A stretch of 6,021 nt of DNA from Nitrososphaerales archaeon TH5896 (GTDB lineage Archaea; Thermoproteota; Nitrososphaeria; Nitrososphaerales; Nitrososphaeraceae), in contig JAATVP010000076.1 in NCBI GenBank assembly GCA_014523625.1, positions 1 to 6,021 of the forward strand, in the 5' to 3' direction. The position numbers and the translations under genes were made by a program. Positions within the stretch are counted from its first letter, which is position 1. Every line of letters starts with the position of its first letter. The notes beneath the pieces were generated by a model. It was given only the letters and a program-made list of their open reading frames with translations, did not search any database and was not told the DNA's origin. Positions 1 to 5,476 of this stretch are shown piece after piece.

Positions 1-1
1 A

Positions 2-538
2 CAAGTAACGCATAAAAATGATGAGCGTCTAATTCATCATAAGACTATTGTTGGAATTGTTACTGAAAGAGATATATTATATAAGGTAGTCGGCCAAAAT
101 AAAGGTCCGTATAAGGCTGCACTCAAAGATGTAATGAGCTCTCCAATAATTACAATAGATAGAAATGTTTCAGTCAAAGATGCGATATCTCTAATGCGAA
201 ATAAACATATTAGAAGACTATTGGTAACTGAGAAGGTGCCAATTTCTGAGTCCGTGGGACTGAAACACGATAGAGAAGATCATAGCGATTCTAATGATAC
301 TTATGTGAATATTCCTATAGATTCTGTAACTCTTATGACTGTAGTAGGAAACTTGCCAAGTGAAAGCGTTGATCTGGCTGAAATCGAATCTCCTTTTCCG
401 GGAAAAGCAATTGAGAATAAGATAAGTATCGTGTGTCCTTATTGCAAATCCAAATTTGAAGATAAGGATGATTTATCAAAACACATACATCAATTCCATC
501 TCGAATCTGGATTACCTGAAGGAAAGGAGCAAGAATGA
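2..538 (+). CDS. CBS-domain protein with C-terminal C2H2 zinc finger (5' end outside window)
   Basis: The frame is open from the window edge, so the true start is missing; 178 residues are visible. The first part holds the end of one CBS motif (IVGIVTERDIL, about residues 17-27). A second CBS unit follows (MSSPIITIDRNVSVKDAISL, then HIRRLLVTE, to about residue 77). CBS pairs usually bind adenine nucleotides and act as regulatory sensors. The second unit lacks the usual closing GIVT-type strand and runs instead into an acidic, Asp/Ser-rich linker. The C-terminus has a classical finger: Cys145-x2-Cys148, then His161-x4-His166 after 12 residues. No signal peptide or membrane segment is visible, so it is probably cytoplasmic. 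CBS and C2H2 together suggest a ligand-responsive nucleic-acid or protein-binding factor; that role is inferred. The ATG at 134 is internal to the CBS pair and is not the real start. Confidence 0.85.
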   Translation, partial: QVTHKNDERLIHHKTIVGIVTERDILYKVVGQNKGPYKAALKDVMSSPIITIDRNVSVKDAISLMRNKHIRRLLVTEKVPISESVGLKHDREDHSDSNDTYVNIPIDSVTLMTVVGNLPSESVDLAEIESPFPGKAIENKISIVCPYCKSKFEDKDDLSKHIHQFHLESGLPEGKEQE

Positions 539-607
539 TGCTTCAATAATCTATTGTGATTTAGACTTCTCTTGAATTGATCTAGTTCAATCTGAGATTT
601 GGGTCCG

Positions 608-634
608 AAGGCAATATTTTTCATAATTTGCCTT
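608..634. terminator. weak hairpin downstream of the CBS gene
   Basis: AAGGCAA (608-614) pairs with TTGCCTT (628-634) around a 13-base AT-rich loop containing a five-T run. It lies 70 bases after the CBS stop codon. It could help end that transcript, but archaeal terminators are mostly T-tracts rather than hairpins, so this is only a candidate. The rest of 539-718 shows no gene and no recognisable remains of the missing kinase N-terminus. Confidence 0.2.
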
Positions 635-718
635 GAAGCTAATAAATGCCATTTACTATTATGACTAATTGCTGATAAAATTTTCTTTGTTTCTCTTTAT
701 TCCTTTCCAAGGACCGTC

Positions 719-1228
719 ATGTGTACTATAATAAGAATCGAGAGTCAGACATTAAAGCTAGAGAAGAAGCGATTTGACATCCGCGATTTAATACCTAGTA
801 TTATAGAAGACTACAAAGACAGGATTAAAGACAGTACCAATAACAAGGTTGAATTAATGTACAATAATAATCCAAATAACAATCCCATTATCGTAAATGC
901 AGACAGGGAAAGAATAACCCAAGTTATTTGTAATCTCTTAAGTAATTCGATTCAATTTACAAATGAAGGTTATATATCATTTAATATAGCTCGTGACAAA
1001 AAGAATAAGGTTCTCATTACCGTAAAAGATACTGGCATAGGAATCAGTCCTGAAATTATGCCAAGGCTATTTTCAAGGTTCGCTACGAAATCTCAAAGAG
1101 GTACAGGCTTAGGATTGTATATCTCGAAGAGCATAATCGAAGCCCATGGAGGTAAAATATGGGCCGAAAATAATATCTTAGATGGTAAAGGAACAATATT
1201 GGGTTTCACACTACCTTATCAAGATTAG
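719..1228 (+). pseudogene. histidine kinase, C-terminal ATPase part only (sensor and His box lost)
   Basis: The 169-residue frame carries a complete HATPase_c domain: N box around Asn72-Asn76, G1 box DTGIG (104-108), F box LFSRF (117-121) and G2 box GTGLGL (128-133), ending GFTLP. Residues 6-24 (IRIESQTLKLEKKRF onward) match the segment that normally follows the second helix of the HisKA dimerisation domain. The phospho-accepting histidine helix and any PAS or membrane sensor are absent. Upstream the frame is open only to 665, encodes unrelated hydrophobic residues, and is closed by TGA at 662. A kinase without its His box cannot autophosphorylate by itself, so I call this a 5'-truncated relic. 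Expression as a stand-alone ATPase module cannot be excluded. A response-regulator stub begins 30 bases downstream, as in an HK-RR operon. Confidence 0.8.
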
Positions 1229-1241
1229 AATTGAGGGATAA

Positions 1242-1247
1242 GAGGTG
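1242..1247 (+). promoter_or_regulatory. Shine-Dalgarno-like site for the response-regulator stub
   Basis: GAGGTG lies 11 bases before the ATG at 1259 and matches the anti-SD complement. It supports 1259 as the original start of the second gene of the HK-RR pair. Confidence 0.45.
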
Positions 1248-1258
1248 TAGTGTAGTTC

Positions 1259-1396
1259 ATGAATTTAAAAATTAAAGGAAAAAGAATAATGGTTGTGGAT
1301 GACGAATTCGACCTTACTTTGTTTTATAGAATGTCCTTAGAGTACCATGGGATCGAAGCTGATACATTTAATGACCCTCATGAGGCCATATCATAG
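1259..1396 (+). pseudogene. response regulator receiver domain, truncated after 45 residues
   Basis: The frame from ATG 1259 gives a typical receiver start: a basic lead, then RIMVVDDE with the acidic pair at residues 14-15, then an alpha-1 helix (LTLFYRMSLEYHG) and a beta-2 strand followed by TFNDPHEAIS. It ends at TAG 1394-1396, before the phospho-accepting aspartate, the Ser/Thr and the Lys of the receiver fold, so it cannot work as a regulator. It sits 30 bases after the truncated kinase, with an SD-like GAGGTG ahead, so the two were probably a cognate operon. The break coincides, within a few bases, with the end of an integrase relic on the other strand. That points to an insertion or deletion junction near 1390. 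Confidence 0.75.
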
Positions 1397-1672
1397 AAAT
1401 GATGAACTGCTGCTATTCGAATCTTGATACTAGATGATGATAGTTTTTTCTCATCTTTCATCCATATAACATAAGCAATGATTTTCGACTGTAAGATCCG
1501 GAGGATCATAATCGAGTAGTCTATCATATTCTTCCCTGTCAATCTGCAACCAATCCATAAAATAATGCAGCCATCTATGATATTACTCTCTAGTTACTAC
1601 TGAAGGTAAAGAAGAAATGAAACGGCGGTAGACTTCTTGTGCGGTGAGTTTATAATCATTTTCTAAAGTCAT
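1390..1672 (-). pseudogene. tyrosine-recombinase integrase, decayed N-terminal core-binding part
   Basis: Read on the minus strand from ATG 1672, the first 29 codons include VYRRFISSLPSVVTRE. An in-frame TAA (1583-1585) follows, and the same frame then continues with YHRWLHYFMDWLQI and EEYDRLLDYDPPDL. After about codon 65 the homology moves to another frame, reading WMKDEKKLSSSS and then IKIRIAAVHHFYD, which ends near 1390. The order fits the SAM-like N-terminal DNA-binding domain of archaeal XerC/D-type integrases: a helix with a T-R-E start, a W-L motif, a Y-D-x-L-L turn, then K-L-S-x-x-S-I and A-A-x-x-H-F-Y. The catalytic domain (R...HxxR...Y) is absent, so it is inactive. One nonsense codon and one frameshift show clear decay. 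A 10-base palindrome (CTATTAATAG, 1683-1692) lies just upstream. The family call comes from the translated pattern alone. Confidence 0.6.
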
Positions 1673-1763
1673 ATAACTATGACTATTAATAGATGATAGT
1701 AATATTTATGCGAGCCTACACAAACTAAAACCTTATTTCTACGTAGATGTCTTGAATTAAAGT

Positions 1764-1768
1764 AGGTG
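1764..1768 (+). promoter_or_regulatory. possible Shine-Dalgarno site supporting a TTG start
   Basis: AGGTG lies 13 bases before TTG 1782 and 31 bases before ATG 1800. The spacing is somewhat long but closer to usable for the TTG, so it slightly favours 1782 as the start of the glycanase homologue. Confidence 0.3.
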
Positions 1769-1781
1769 TCCAAAAATAAAT

Positions 1782-2501
1782 TTGCTTGCTAGCGCATATA
1801 TGAACTTCATACTATATAAAGCAATATCAAAGCAGTACGGCGATAATGAAATTCTTACATATGTAAATCATATGATCCCACAGAATGTGCTGTCACAATT
1901 TAATAGTAACAACTATCAAGAAGATCAACCTTTCAGAATTCTACTTCAGTGGTTTAAAAATGACTTTATGAAATGGATGCCGAAGAATTTGCAATGTAAT
2001 GTGTGCAATGTGCAAATGAAGCTTCAACTTTTACCAGGTAATTCATGGAAAGTAAGAGCTACAGAGATCTATGAATGTATCAAGTGCGGTTCGAAAATTG
2101 TTTTTCCGCGATACGGTGAAATTAAAAAAATTGCGGATACTCAGATTGGAAGATGTAGTGAATGGTCGATGCTTTTTGGGGCTATCTTAAATTCATTGTC
2201 ATTTCCGACTAGAATTGTACATGACTATTTAGATCATTGCTGGAACGAGACGTACATTAGATCAAAATGGATACACATAGATTCAACCTTAGAATACCCG
2301 ATTTCTTTCAACCATCCTCATTATTATGAGCAGAATTGGAGTAAGGAATATGAACACGTCATAGCATTTTCTTCCAATCACATTGAGGATGTTACCAGAT
2401 CCTATACCGAGAAATGGGATAATGGAGTTTTGATAAGGAGAATGAAAAATAAGACTGATAAAAAGATTAGCATGCTCTCTAAAGAATATCTTGAATTATA
2501 A
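1782..2501 (+). CDS. eukaryote-type peptide:N-glycanase homologue (NGLY1/Png1-like, transglutaminase fold)
   Basis: By family, the enzyme hydrolyses the amide bond between Asn and an N-linked glycan, releasing the glycan and leaving Asp. The 239-residue protein has the Png1 order. A helix with LLQWFKNDFMKWM (54-66) comes first, then two zinc-knuckle pairs, Cys72-x2-Cys75 and Cys99-x2-Cys102. FPRYGE (108-113) is next, followed by GRCSEW with the nucleophile Cys125, DHCWNE with His152, and WIHIDST with Asp167. The end carries YEQNWSKEYEHVIAFS and DVTRSYTEKW. The Cys-His spacing of 27 equals yeast Png1 (Cys191-His218), and His-Asp is 15 against 17. It lacks the PUB and PAW domains of animal NGLY1. 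There is no signal peptide or membrane segment, so it is probably cytosolic. The start is TTG 1782 (AGGTG ahead) or ATG 1800, which removes six residues. It stands alone between an integrase relic and a convergent methyltransferase. Substrate is not known; another amidase or protease activity remains possible. Confidence 0.88.
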   Translation: MLASAYMNFILYKAISKQYGDNEILTYVNHMIPQNVLSQFNSNNYQEDQPFRILLQWFKNDFMKWMPKNLQCNVCNVQMKLQLLPGNSWKVRATEIYECIKCGSKIVFPRYGEIKKIADTQIGRCSEWSMLFGAILNSLSFPTRIVHDYLDHCWNETYIRSKWIHIDSTLEYPISFNHPHYYEQNWSKEYEHVIAFSSNHIEDVTRSYTEKWDNGVLIRRMKNKTDKKISMLSKEYLEL

Positions 2502-2706
2502 TTAGCAATTTGCAAATAGTAATAGGCTTTCTTCCATTGACTATTTTGTGAAGTTTTGAATAAATATCAATATCGGACTTAGGGTTATTCTACAGAATAA
2601 ATCGCTGAATCCTGATACCAATAATATCACATGGGTTAATAGGACAATGGGATAATTATGAAAATGTTAGAAAGGACTTAATGCTTTGACAAAATTAGTC
2701 ATTCAT
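2502..2706. other. convergent intergenic region
   Basis: This separates the glycanase and methyltransferase stop codons. It holds a perfect 10-base palindrome (ATTTGCAAAT, 2508-2517) just after the glycanase stop. It also has an open stretch without a start codon (2609-2689), which encodes a short peptide containing HGLIGQWDNYENVRKDL that I do not recognise and which could be a gene stub. No convincing terminator is visible. Confidence 0.4.
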
Positions 2707-3660
2707 TCATTTTCTACCAACAATAAGTATAGCTTCATTTTCGAATCTGACCTTTCCTGTAGCTTTGTCAACGTACTTTTCTGCTGCTTTACTAATTGCA
2801 TTGAATATTTCTTTTTTTCTTTCATCTGTCTGACCTGCCAGCATTTTTTGAAGAATGGGACCACCTTGCTCAATTGTAAAGGTTGTAAAATCACCAGGTG
2901 AATCAAAATCAAAAGCCGCATTCATCCTCTCTATAGCAAGATCTTTGAATCCTGACGTGCGGTAGGAATTCTTAAGACTATTTTGGTCTGACAGACTAAA
3001 TGGTCCAGGGGTACCCGTTGGAGGTGGCGGACTCTTTGTTTCTTTCAATACGGTATTCATGGGTACGAAAATGAAAGGAACCTTGTCAGGTGAAGCCCAA
3101 ACAGCAGCCGCAAAATGACCACCTTCTACTAGCGACCTGTAAATATTAGATAAACTTCCCTTAAAGTCTTGAAATAACATTAGTCCAAATCTGCAAAGTG
3201 CAGCATCAAACGTTGAAGGTGATAGGTCAATAGTTTCTGCATCACCTTCTTTAAATTCAATCACACCTTGTAGACCTAAAGAAATAGCTCTTTGTTTAGC
3301 AAAAGATAGCATCTGTGAGGAAATATCTGTAGCCAGTACGTGACCGCTATTACCTACTTGATTAGCAGCGGTAAGAGCTGGTTCTCCTATACCTGTTGCA
3401 ATGTCCAGAACTCTAGAACCTGGTTTAATCTCTGCGAGTTCTACTAACCGTCTACTAACTCCTTCGGTACCCCTTTCGATTGTCTTCCACCACTTCTGCC
3501 AAGCGGGAGCTACGCTATTCCATTCTTGTTTTGAATAGAAAGCTGTCAAATGATTCCTTCTTTGATTAAGTACTTGCGTTATAAAAATCATTTTCTTATA
3601 ATCATGGATATCTAAATGAAGACGAATCAGATTTCTATTTTTCATTTTTTGATTGTTCAA
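2707..3660 (-). CDS. class I SAM-dependent methyltransferase (UbiE/COQ5-like fold)
   Basis: It transfers a methyl group from S-adenosylmethionine to an unknown small acceptor. The 317-residue frame shows EWNSVAPAWQKWW (46-58), typical of this group. Motif I is VLDIATGIG (84-92), the SAM-binding glycine loop. The acidic ribose-binding Asp is in LATDIS (109-114), GDAE (139-142) contacts the adenine, and FDAALCRFGLM (151-161) is motif III. VEGGHFAAAVW (178-188) is the usual strand after the core. A Pro-rich loop (residues about 210-222) and a C-terminal cap follow, ending AILIVGRK. The first 23 residues are basic and not family-like; ATG 3591 (residue 24) would give 294 residues and may be the true start. 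It is monocistronic and convergent with the glycanase. No substrate can be assigned; the ubiquinone/menaquinone, sterol and arsenite branches are not separable by eye. Confidence 0.88.
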   Translation of the reverse strand: MNNQKMKNRNLIRLHLDIHDYKKMIFITQVLNQRRNHLTAFYSKQEWNSVAPAWQKWWKTIERGTEGVSRRLVELAEIKPGSRVLDIATGIGEPALTAANQVGNSGHVLATDISSQMLSFAKQRAISLGLQGVIEFKEGDAETIDLSPSTFDAALCRFGLMLFQDFKGSLSNIYRSLVEGGHFAAAVWASPDKVPFIFVPMNTVLKETKSPPPPTGTPGPFSLSDQNSLKNSYRTSGFKDLAIERMNAAFDFDSPGDFTTFTIEQGGPILQKMLAGQTDERKKEIFNAISKAAEKYVDKATGKVRFENEAILIVGRK

Positions 3661-3912
3661 AGGTCATATATTCAGAAAACACCTAAGAATAAACTCTTGT
3701 ACAGATTTCCTTATTCTCGTACAATAAATCGTTAGAAGCAGTGACACATGATATTCAAATTATCATTAGTCCGCACGATGTGAGTTTAAACTACATAATA
3801 AATTTGTGGTAGTTTCGGAAAAAATTTCTTGAGTATCAAAAAATATTATGGTGCCACCGTCTTGCTTTAGTCATGTATATGGTAGTCAAGTCAAATTAAA
3901 GTAAGGATATTC
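3661..3912. other. gene-free stretch upstream of the methyltransferase
   Basis: No open frame of credible length or recognisable motif is present on either strand. It should contain the methyltransferase promoter. On the minus strand AT-rich candidates lie near 3685-3693 (TTTATTC-like) and 3665-3673 (AATATATG), but neither is a clear TATA box. Confidence 0.4.
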
Positions 3913-4098
3913 TTAAGACCTTGCTAATTTATAAAACTTAGACTGTTTCAAACAGTATAAATCCTATCCTAATCTGTACATTCATCTAGGTTTAGTGAGC
4001 TGGAAGTTATTTGTAATAGCCTATAGAGGTTCAATTGCTTCCGTTCCTATCATTGTATGCCTTACGACCCCATCTACAATGTCTGTGGTGTTTTCACT
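3913..4098 (-). pseudogene. possible decayed gene of unknown family
   Basis: One minus-strand frame reads coherently through several stops: TTDIVDGVVRHTMIGTEAIE, then TAG (4021-4023), AITNNFQLTKPR, TGA (3982-3984), MYRLG, TAG (3964-3966), DLYCLKQSKFYKLARS and a final TAA (3913-3915). Residue composition between the stops looks protein-like, with alternating hydrophobic and charged positions, and each stop falls where one sense codon would fit. A further TGA lies upstream at 4099-4101. The frames above that (to about 4217) also read openly but shift. I do not recognise the family, and chance cannot be excluded by eye. Confidence 0.3.
3928..3956 (+). promoter_or_regulatory. TATA-like box next to a 15-base palindrome
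   Basis: TTTATAAA (3928-3935) is a near-ideal archaeal TATA sequence. It is followed by ACTGTTT-C-AAACAGT (3942-3956), a perfect inverted repeat of 7-base arms that could be an operator. No intact gene follows on the plus strand. The site also lies inside the possible minus-strand pseudogene, so it may be chance. Confidence 0.25.
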
Positions 4099-4221
4099 TC
4101 ACCGCATAAGTGAAGAAATTCGTGAATGATTATGGACGTGAACGAAGTTGATGGCCTATGGGTCAAAATGATCCTAGAATCGTTTACTTCAAGTGTTCGA
4201 ATCCTTATATCTGTCTCTTAA

Positions 4222-4395
4222 GTCCTTCAAACAGCTGGACATGGATTAATGTATCAGTATCCTGAGAAACTCAGCACAGTACTACAAACATTTCTCATCA
4301 GGATACTAGATATCCTTCAACACATTTTAATTATTTCTTGTTCTCCAGCTAGCTGTACTACCAAAGAACACGTTCTTTTTCTCCCTATCTATTAG
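4222..4395 (+). pseudogene. alpha/beta hydrolase, C-terminal stub
   Basis: The plus frame after TAA 4219-4221 encodes VLQTAGHGLMYQYPEKLSTV followed by LQTFL, then a hydrophobic run to TAG 4393-4395. The block GHGLMYQYPEK...TFL matches the end of alpha/beta-hydrolase-fold proteins, where the histidine of GHG is the catalytic histidine of the Ser-Asp-His triad. The nucleophile elbow (GxSxG), the catalytic acid and the rest of the fold are absent upstream in any frame I read. The sequence after TFL is beyond the normal end of the family. This is a relic of perhaps 25 homologous residues, not a gene. Confidence 0.5.
4252..4312. repeat. long imperfect inverted repeat (hairpin)
   Basis: AGTATCCTGA (4256-4265) pairs perfectly with TCAGGATACT (4298-4307). 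The stem extends outward by TATC/GATA (4252-4255 with 4309-4312, one bulged A) and inward by GAAA/TTTC (4266-4269 with 4291-4294, three-base bulge). The loop is about 21 bases. It starts inside the hydrolase stub and covers its end, so it could be an old terminator, an element end or a structured RNA. Confidence 0.5.
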
Positions 4396-4495
4396 TGGAG
4401 TCTGTTGCCCTTTCACAGATTTTTTCTGTATTTCATTCTACCGTAACACATCCATCTACAAATCCATTGTAATACGCTCTATCGTATTCACGATC
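4385..4495 (-). pseudogene. fragment of a Tyr/Gly/Cys-rich secreted-type protein with internal stop
   Basis: The minus frame encodes DREYDRAYYNGFVDGCVTVE, then TGA (4433-4435), NTEKICERATDSTNR and TAG (4385-4387). From memory, the pattern Y-Y-x-G-F-x-x-G-C-x-x-V-x-G-N-T-x-x-x-C-E-x-A-T-D recurs near the C-terminus of small exported proteins of Nitrososphaeraceae. The TGA stands where that pattern has glycine, one base from GGA. No signal peptide or Gly/Asp-rich N-terminal half can be found upstream (4496-4740, minus), so only the tail survives. The family is uncharacterised, and the call rests on pattern memory. Confidence 0.4.
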
Positions 4496-4851
4496 CGATC
4501 GGCGTCATTAATTACAACACACAAGCAAAGTATCATTTAACAGTGAAAGAACCAACAAGATGATTCCGACACATTCTCAATCAGTAGTTAAGTAGATTTA
4601 GACATGTTGATTATTATCAAACTCGACTATTATATGGCACATGCATAATAACACTCACACGAAGATGGGACTACATGAGAAAGGCGAACACCATGGCATT
4701 GAATAGAACCACTAAATGATGATCTCTTCATCCATTTTTATTTTGTAGATGCCAAATTAGTCTATATGAACTTACTGTAATAATTCCGGTACTAATTCAG
4801 TAGTCTAATGGATCATATCCTGTAATATCTTGTGCCGATTATTACAATATA
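4496..4851. other. gene-free stretch
   Basis: I see no gene, repeat or RNA here. Short open frames exist on both strands, for example plus 4588-4719 and minus reading through 4660-4740, but none carries a recognisable motif or a good start. The segment 4804-4851 is open in the frame of the next gene, so that gene may begin earlier or be an N-terminally trimmed remnant. Confidence 0.4.
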
Positions 4852-5058
4852 TTGCATTGGACGGAAGATTGTAATTGCAGCCGATGGACCAATGAGTCTA
4901 AGACTTTAGAATTTTTTAGGATAAGCAACTCAAGAACGGGGCTTCGGTGCAGCAGATGTCACGGTCTTATAGGTTGGTATGATGAATTGCCTAAGACTCT
5001 GAAGATAACACCATTCAAGAGGGAATGGTCTAAAGAAGAATGTTTGGCTATGCGATGA
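4852..5058 (+). CDS. small hypothetical protein, putative zinc-binding
   Basis: A 68-residue frame from TTG 4852; no ATG is available near the front, and the frame is open back to 4804 after TAG 4801. It has Cys7-x-Cys9 (DCNCSRW) and Cys33-x2-Cys36-His37 (GLRCSRCHGLIGWYDELP), a spacing that could hold one zinc ion, plus a single Cys64. The middle and end are charged and Trp/Phe-containing. There is no signal peptide or membrane segment. I do not recognise the family. No Shine-Dalgarno site is seen, and AATATATTG immediately precedes the start. In this region rich in gene stubs it could be a trimmed remnant, but two Cys pairs and an open frame favour a real gene. Confidence 0.5.
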   Translation: MHWTEDCNCSRWTNESKTLEFFRISNSRTGLRCSRCHGLIGWYDELPKTLKITPFKREWSKEECLAMR

Positions 5059-5156
5059 TTTGTATTAGTTCTAATAATTGATCTAATGGGCTTGGGGATA
5101 TTCGTCGAACGTGTCCAGCTTAAGAGTTGTTATGTATTTGATCTAGGGTATTTAAT

Positions 5157-5173
5157 AGCAAATCTCATTTGCT
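5157..5173. repeat. short perfect hairpin
   Basis: AGCAAAT (5157-5163) pairs with ATTTGCT (5167-5173) around CTC, followed by a T-rich stretch. It lies 24 bases before the next start codon and 99 bases after the previous stop. It could be an operator or a weak terminator. The rest of 5059-5196 is empty. Confidence 0.3.
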
Positions 5174-5196
5174 TCTAATTTCTTAGTCTCAGGTAA

Positions 5197-5385
5197 TTGG
5201 TTTTGCCATTAATCATCTATCCAAATGAAAGAATAGACCGCATATTAAGAATGGTTGAATCAAGGCAGAATGGGCGCTGTATTTCTTGCAAAGAAATCAT
5301 CACTAGAGATCATGCTGTTGTGAGTAGTGGAAAACCAAGACGTTATTATCATAAAAATTGCGCTATTAAACATAACATCATATAA
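5197..5385 (+). CDS. small treble-clef-like zinc protein, hypothetical
   Basis: A 62-residue protein starting at TTG 5197, directly after TAA 5194-5196. TTG 5203 has AGGT eight bases ahead and is an equally good start. A helix (NERIDRILRMVESRQNG) precedes Cys28-x2-Cys31 (RCISCKEII), then DHAVVSS, a basic turn (KPRRYYHK) and His52-x2-Cys55, ending AIKHNII. The CxxC...HxxC order with the YYHxxCA signature resembles half of a LIM or PARP-type finger and is, from memory, common among short archaeal proteins of unknown role. One zinc ion is expected. It may bind nucleic acid or a protein partner. A receiver-domain gene starts 91 bases downstream, too far to claim an operon. Confidence 0.65.
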   Translation: MVLPLIIYPNERIDRILRMVESRQNGRCISCKEIITRDHAVVSSGKPRRYYHKNCAIKHNII

Positions 5386-5476
5386 CAACTTTTCAGATTA
5401 AATAGTGATGAGAGCACCAATCGCAGGCCAAAATGCTTATTAGTTTTCTTTGTCTACTTTCTATAAGACAAATTTA

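Noticed and set aside
1405..1445. Plus-strand RILILDDDS, resembling a second receiver fragment
   Set aside because: The minus strand of the same bases reads as a better, longer integrase segment continuous with the rest of that relic.
2686..2901. Plus-strand open frame opposite the methyltransferase
   Set aside because: It is a shadow of the strong minus-strand methyltransferase gene and has Cys/Phe-rich composition typical of antisense reading.
2703..2921. 72-residue minus-strand open frame
   Set aside because: It overlaps the methyltransferase 3' end in another frame and has no motif or homologous pattern.
3935..4129. 64-codon plus-strand open stretch
   Set aside because: No start at its front, no motif, and it overlaps the more protein-like minus-strand pattern.
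4191..4206. GTGTTCGAATCC, a tRNA T-arm-like sequence
   Set aside because: The T stem has a mismatch, and no matching acceptor, D or anticodon arm can be built around it, so there is no tRNA. It could at most be an att-type tRNA fragment, which I cannot support.
4588..4719. 43-codon plus-strand open stretch with an Arg/Tyr-rich peptide
   Set aside because: It lacks a start near the front and any recognisable motif; an open stretch of this length is expected by chance.
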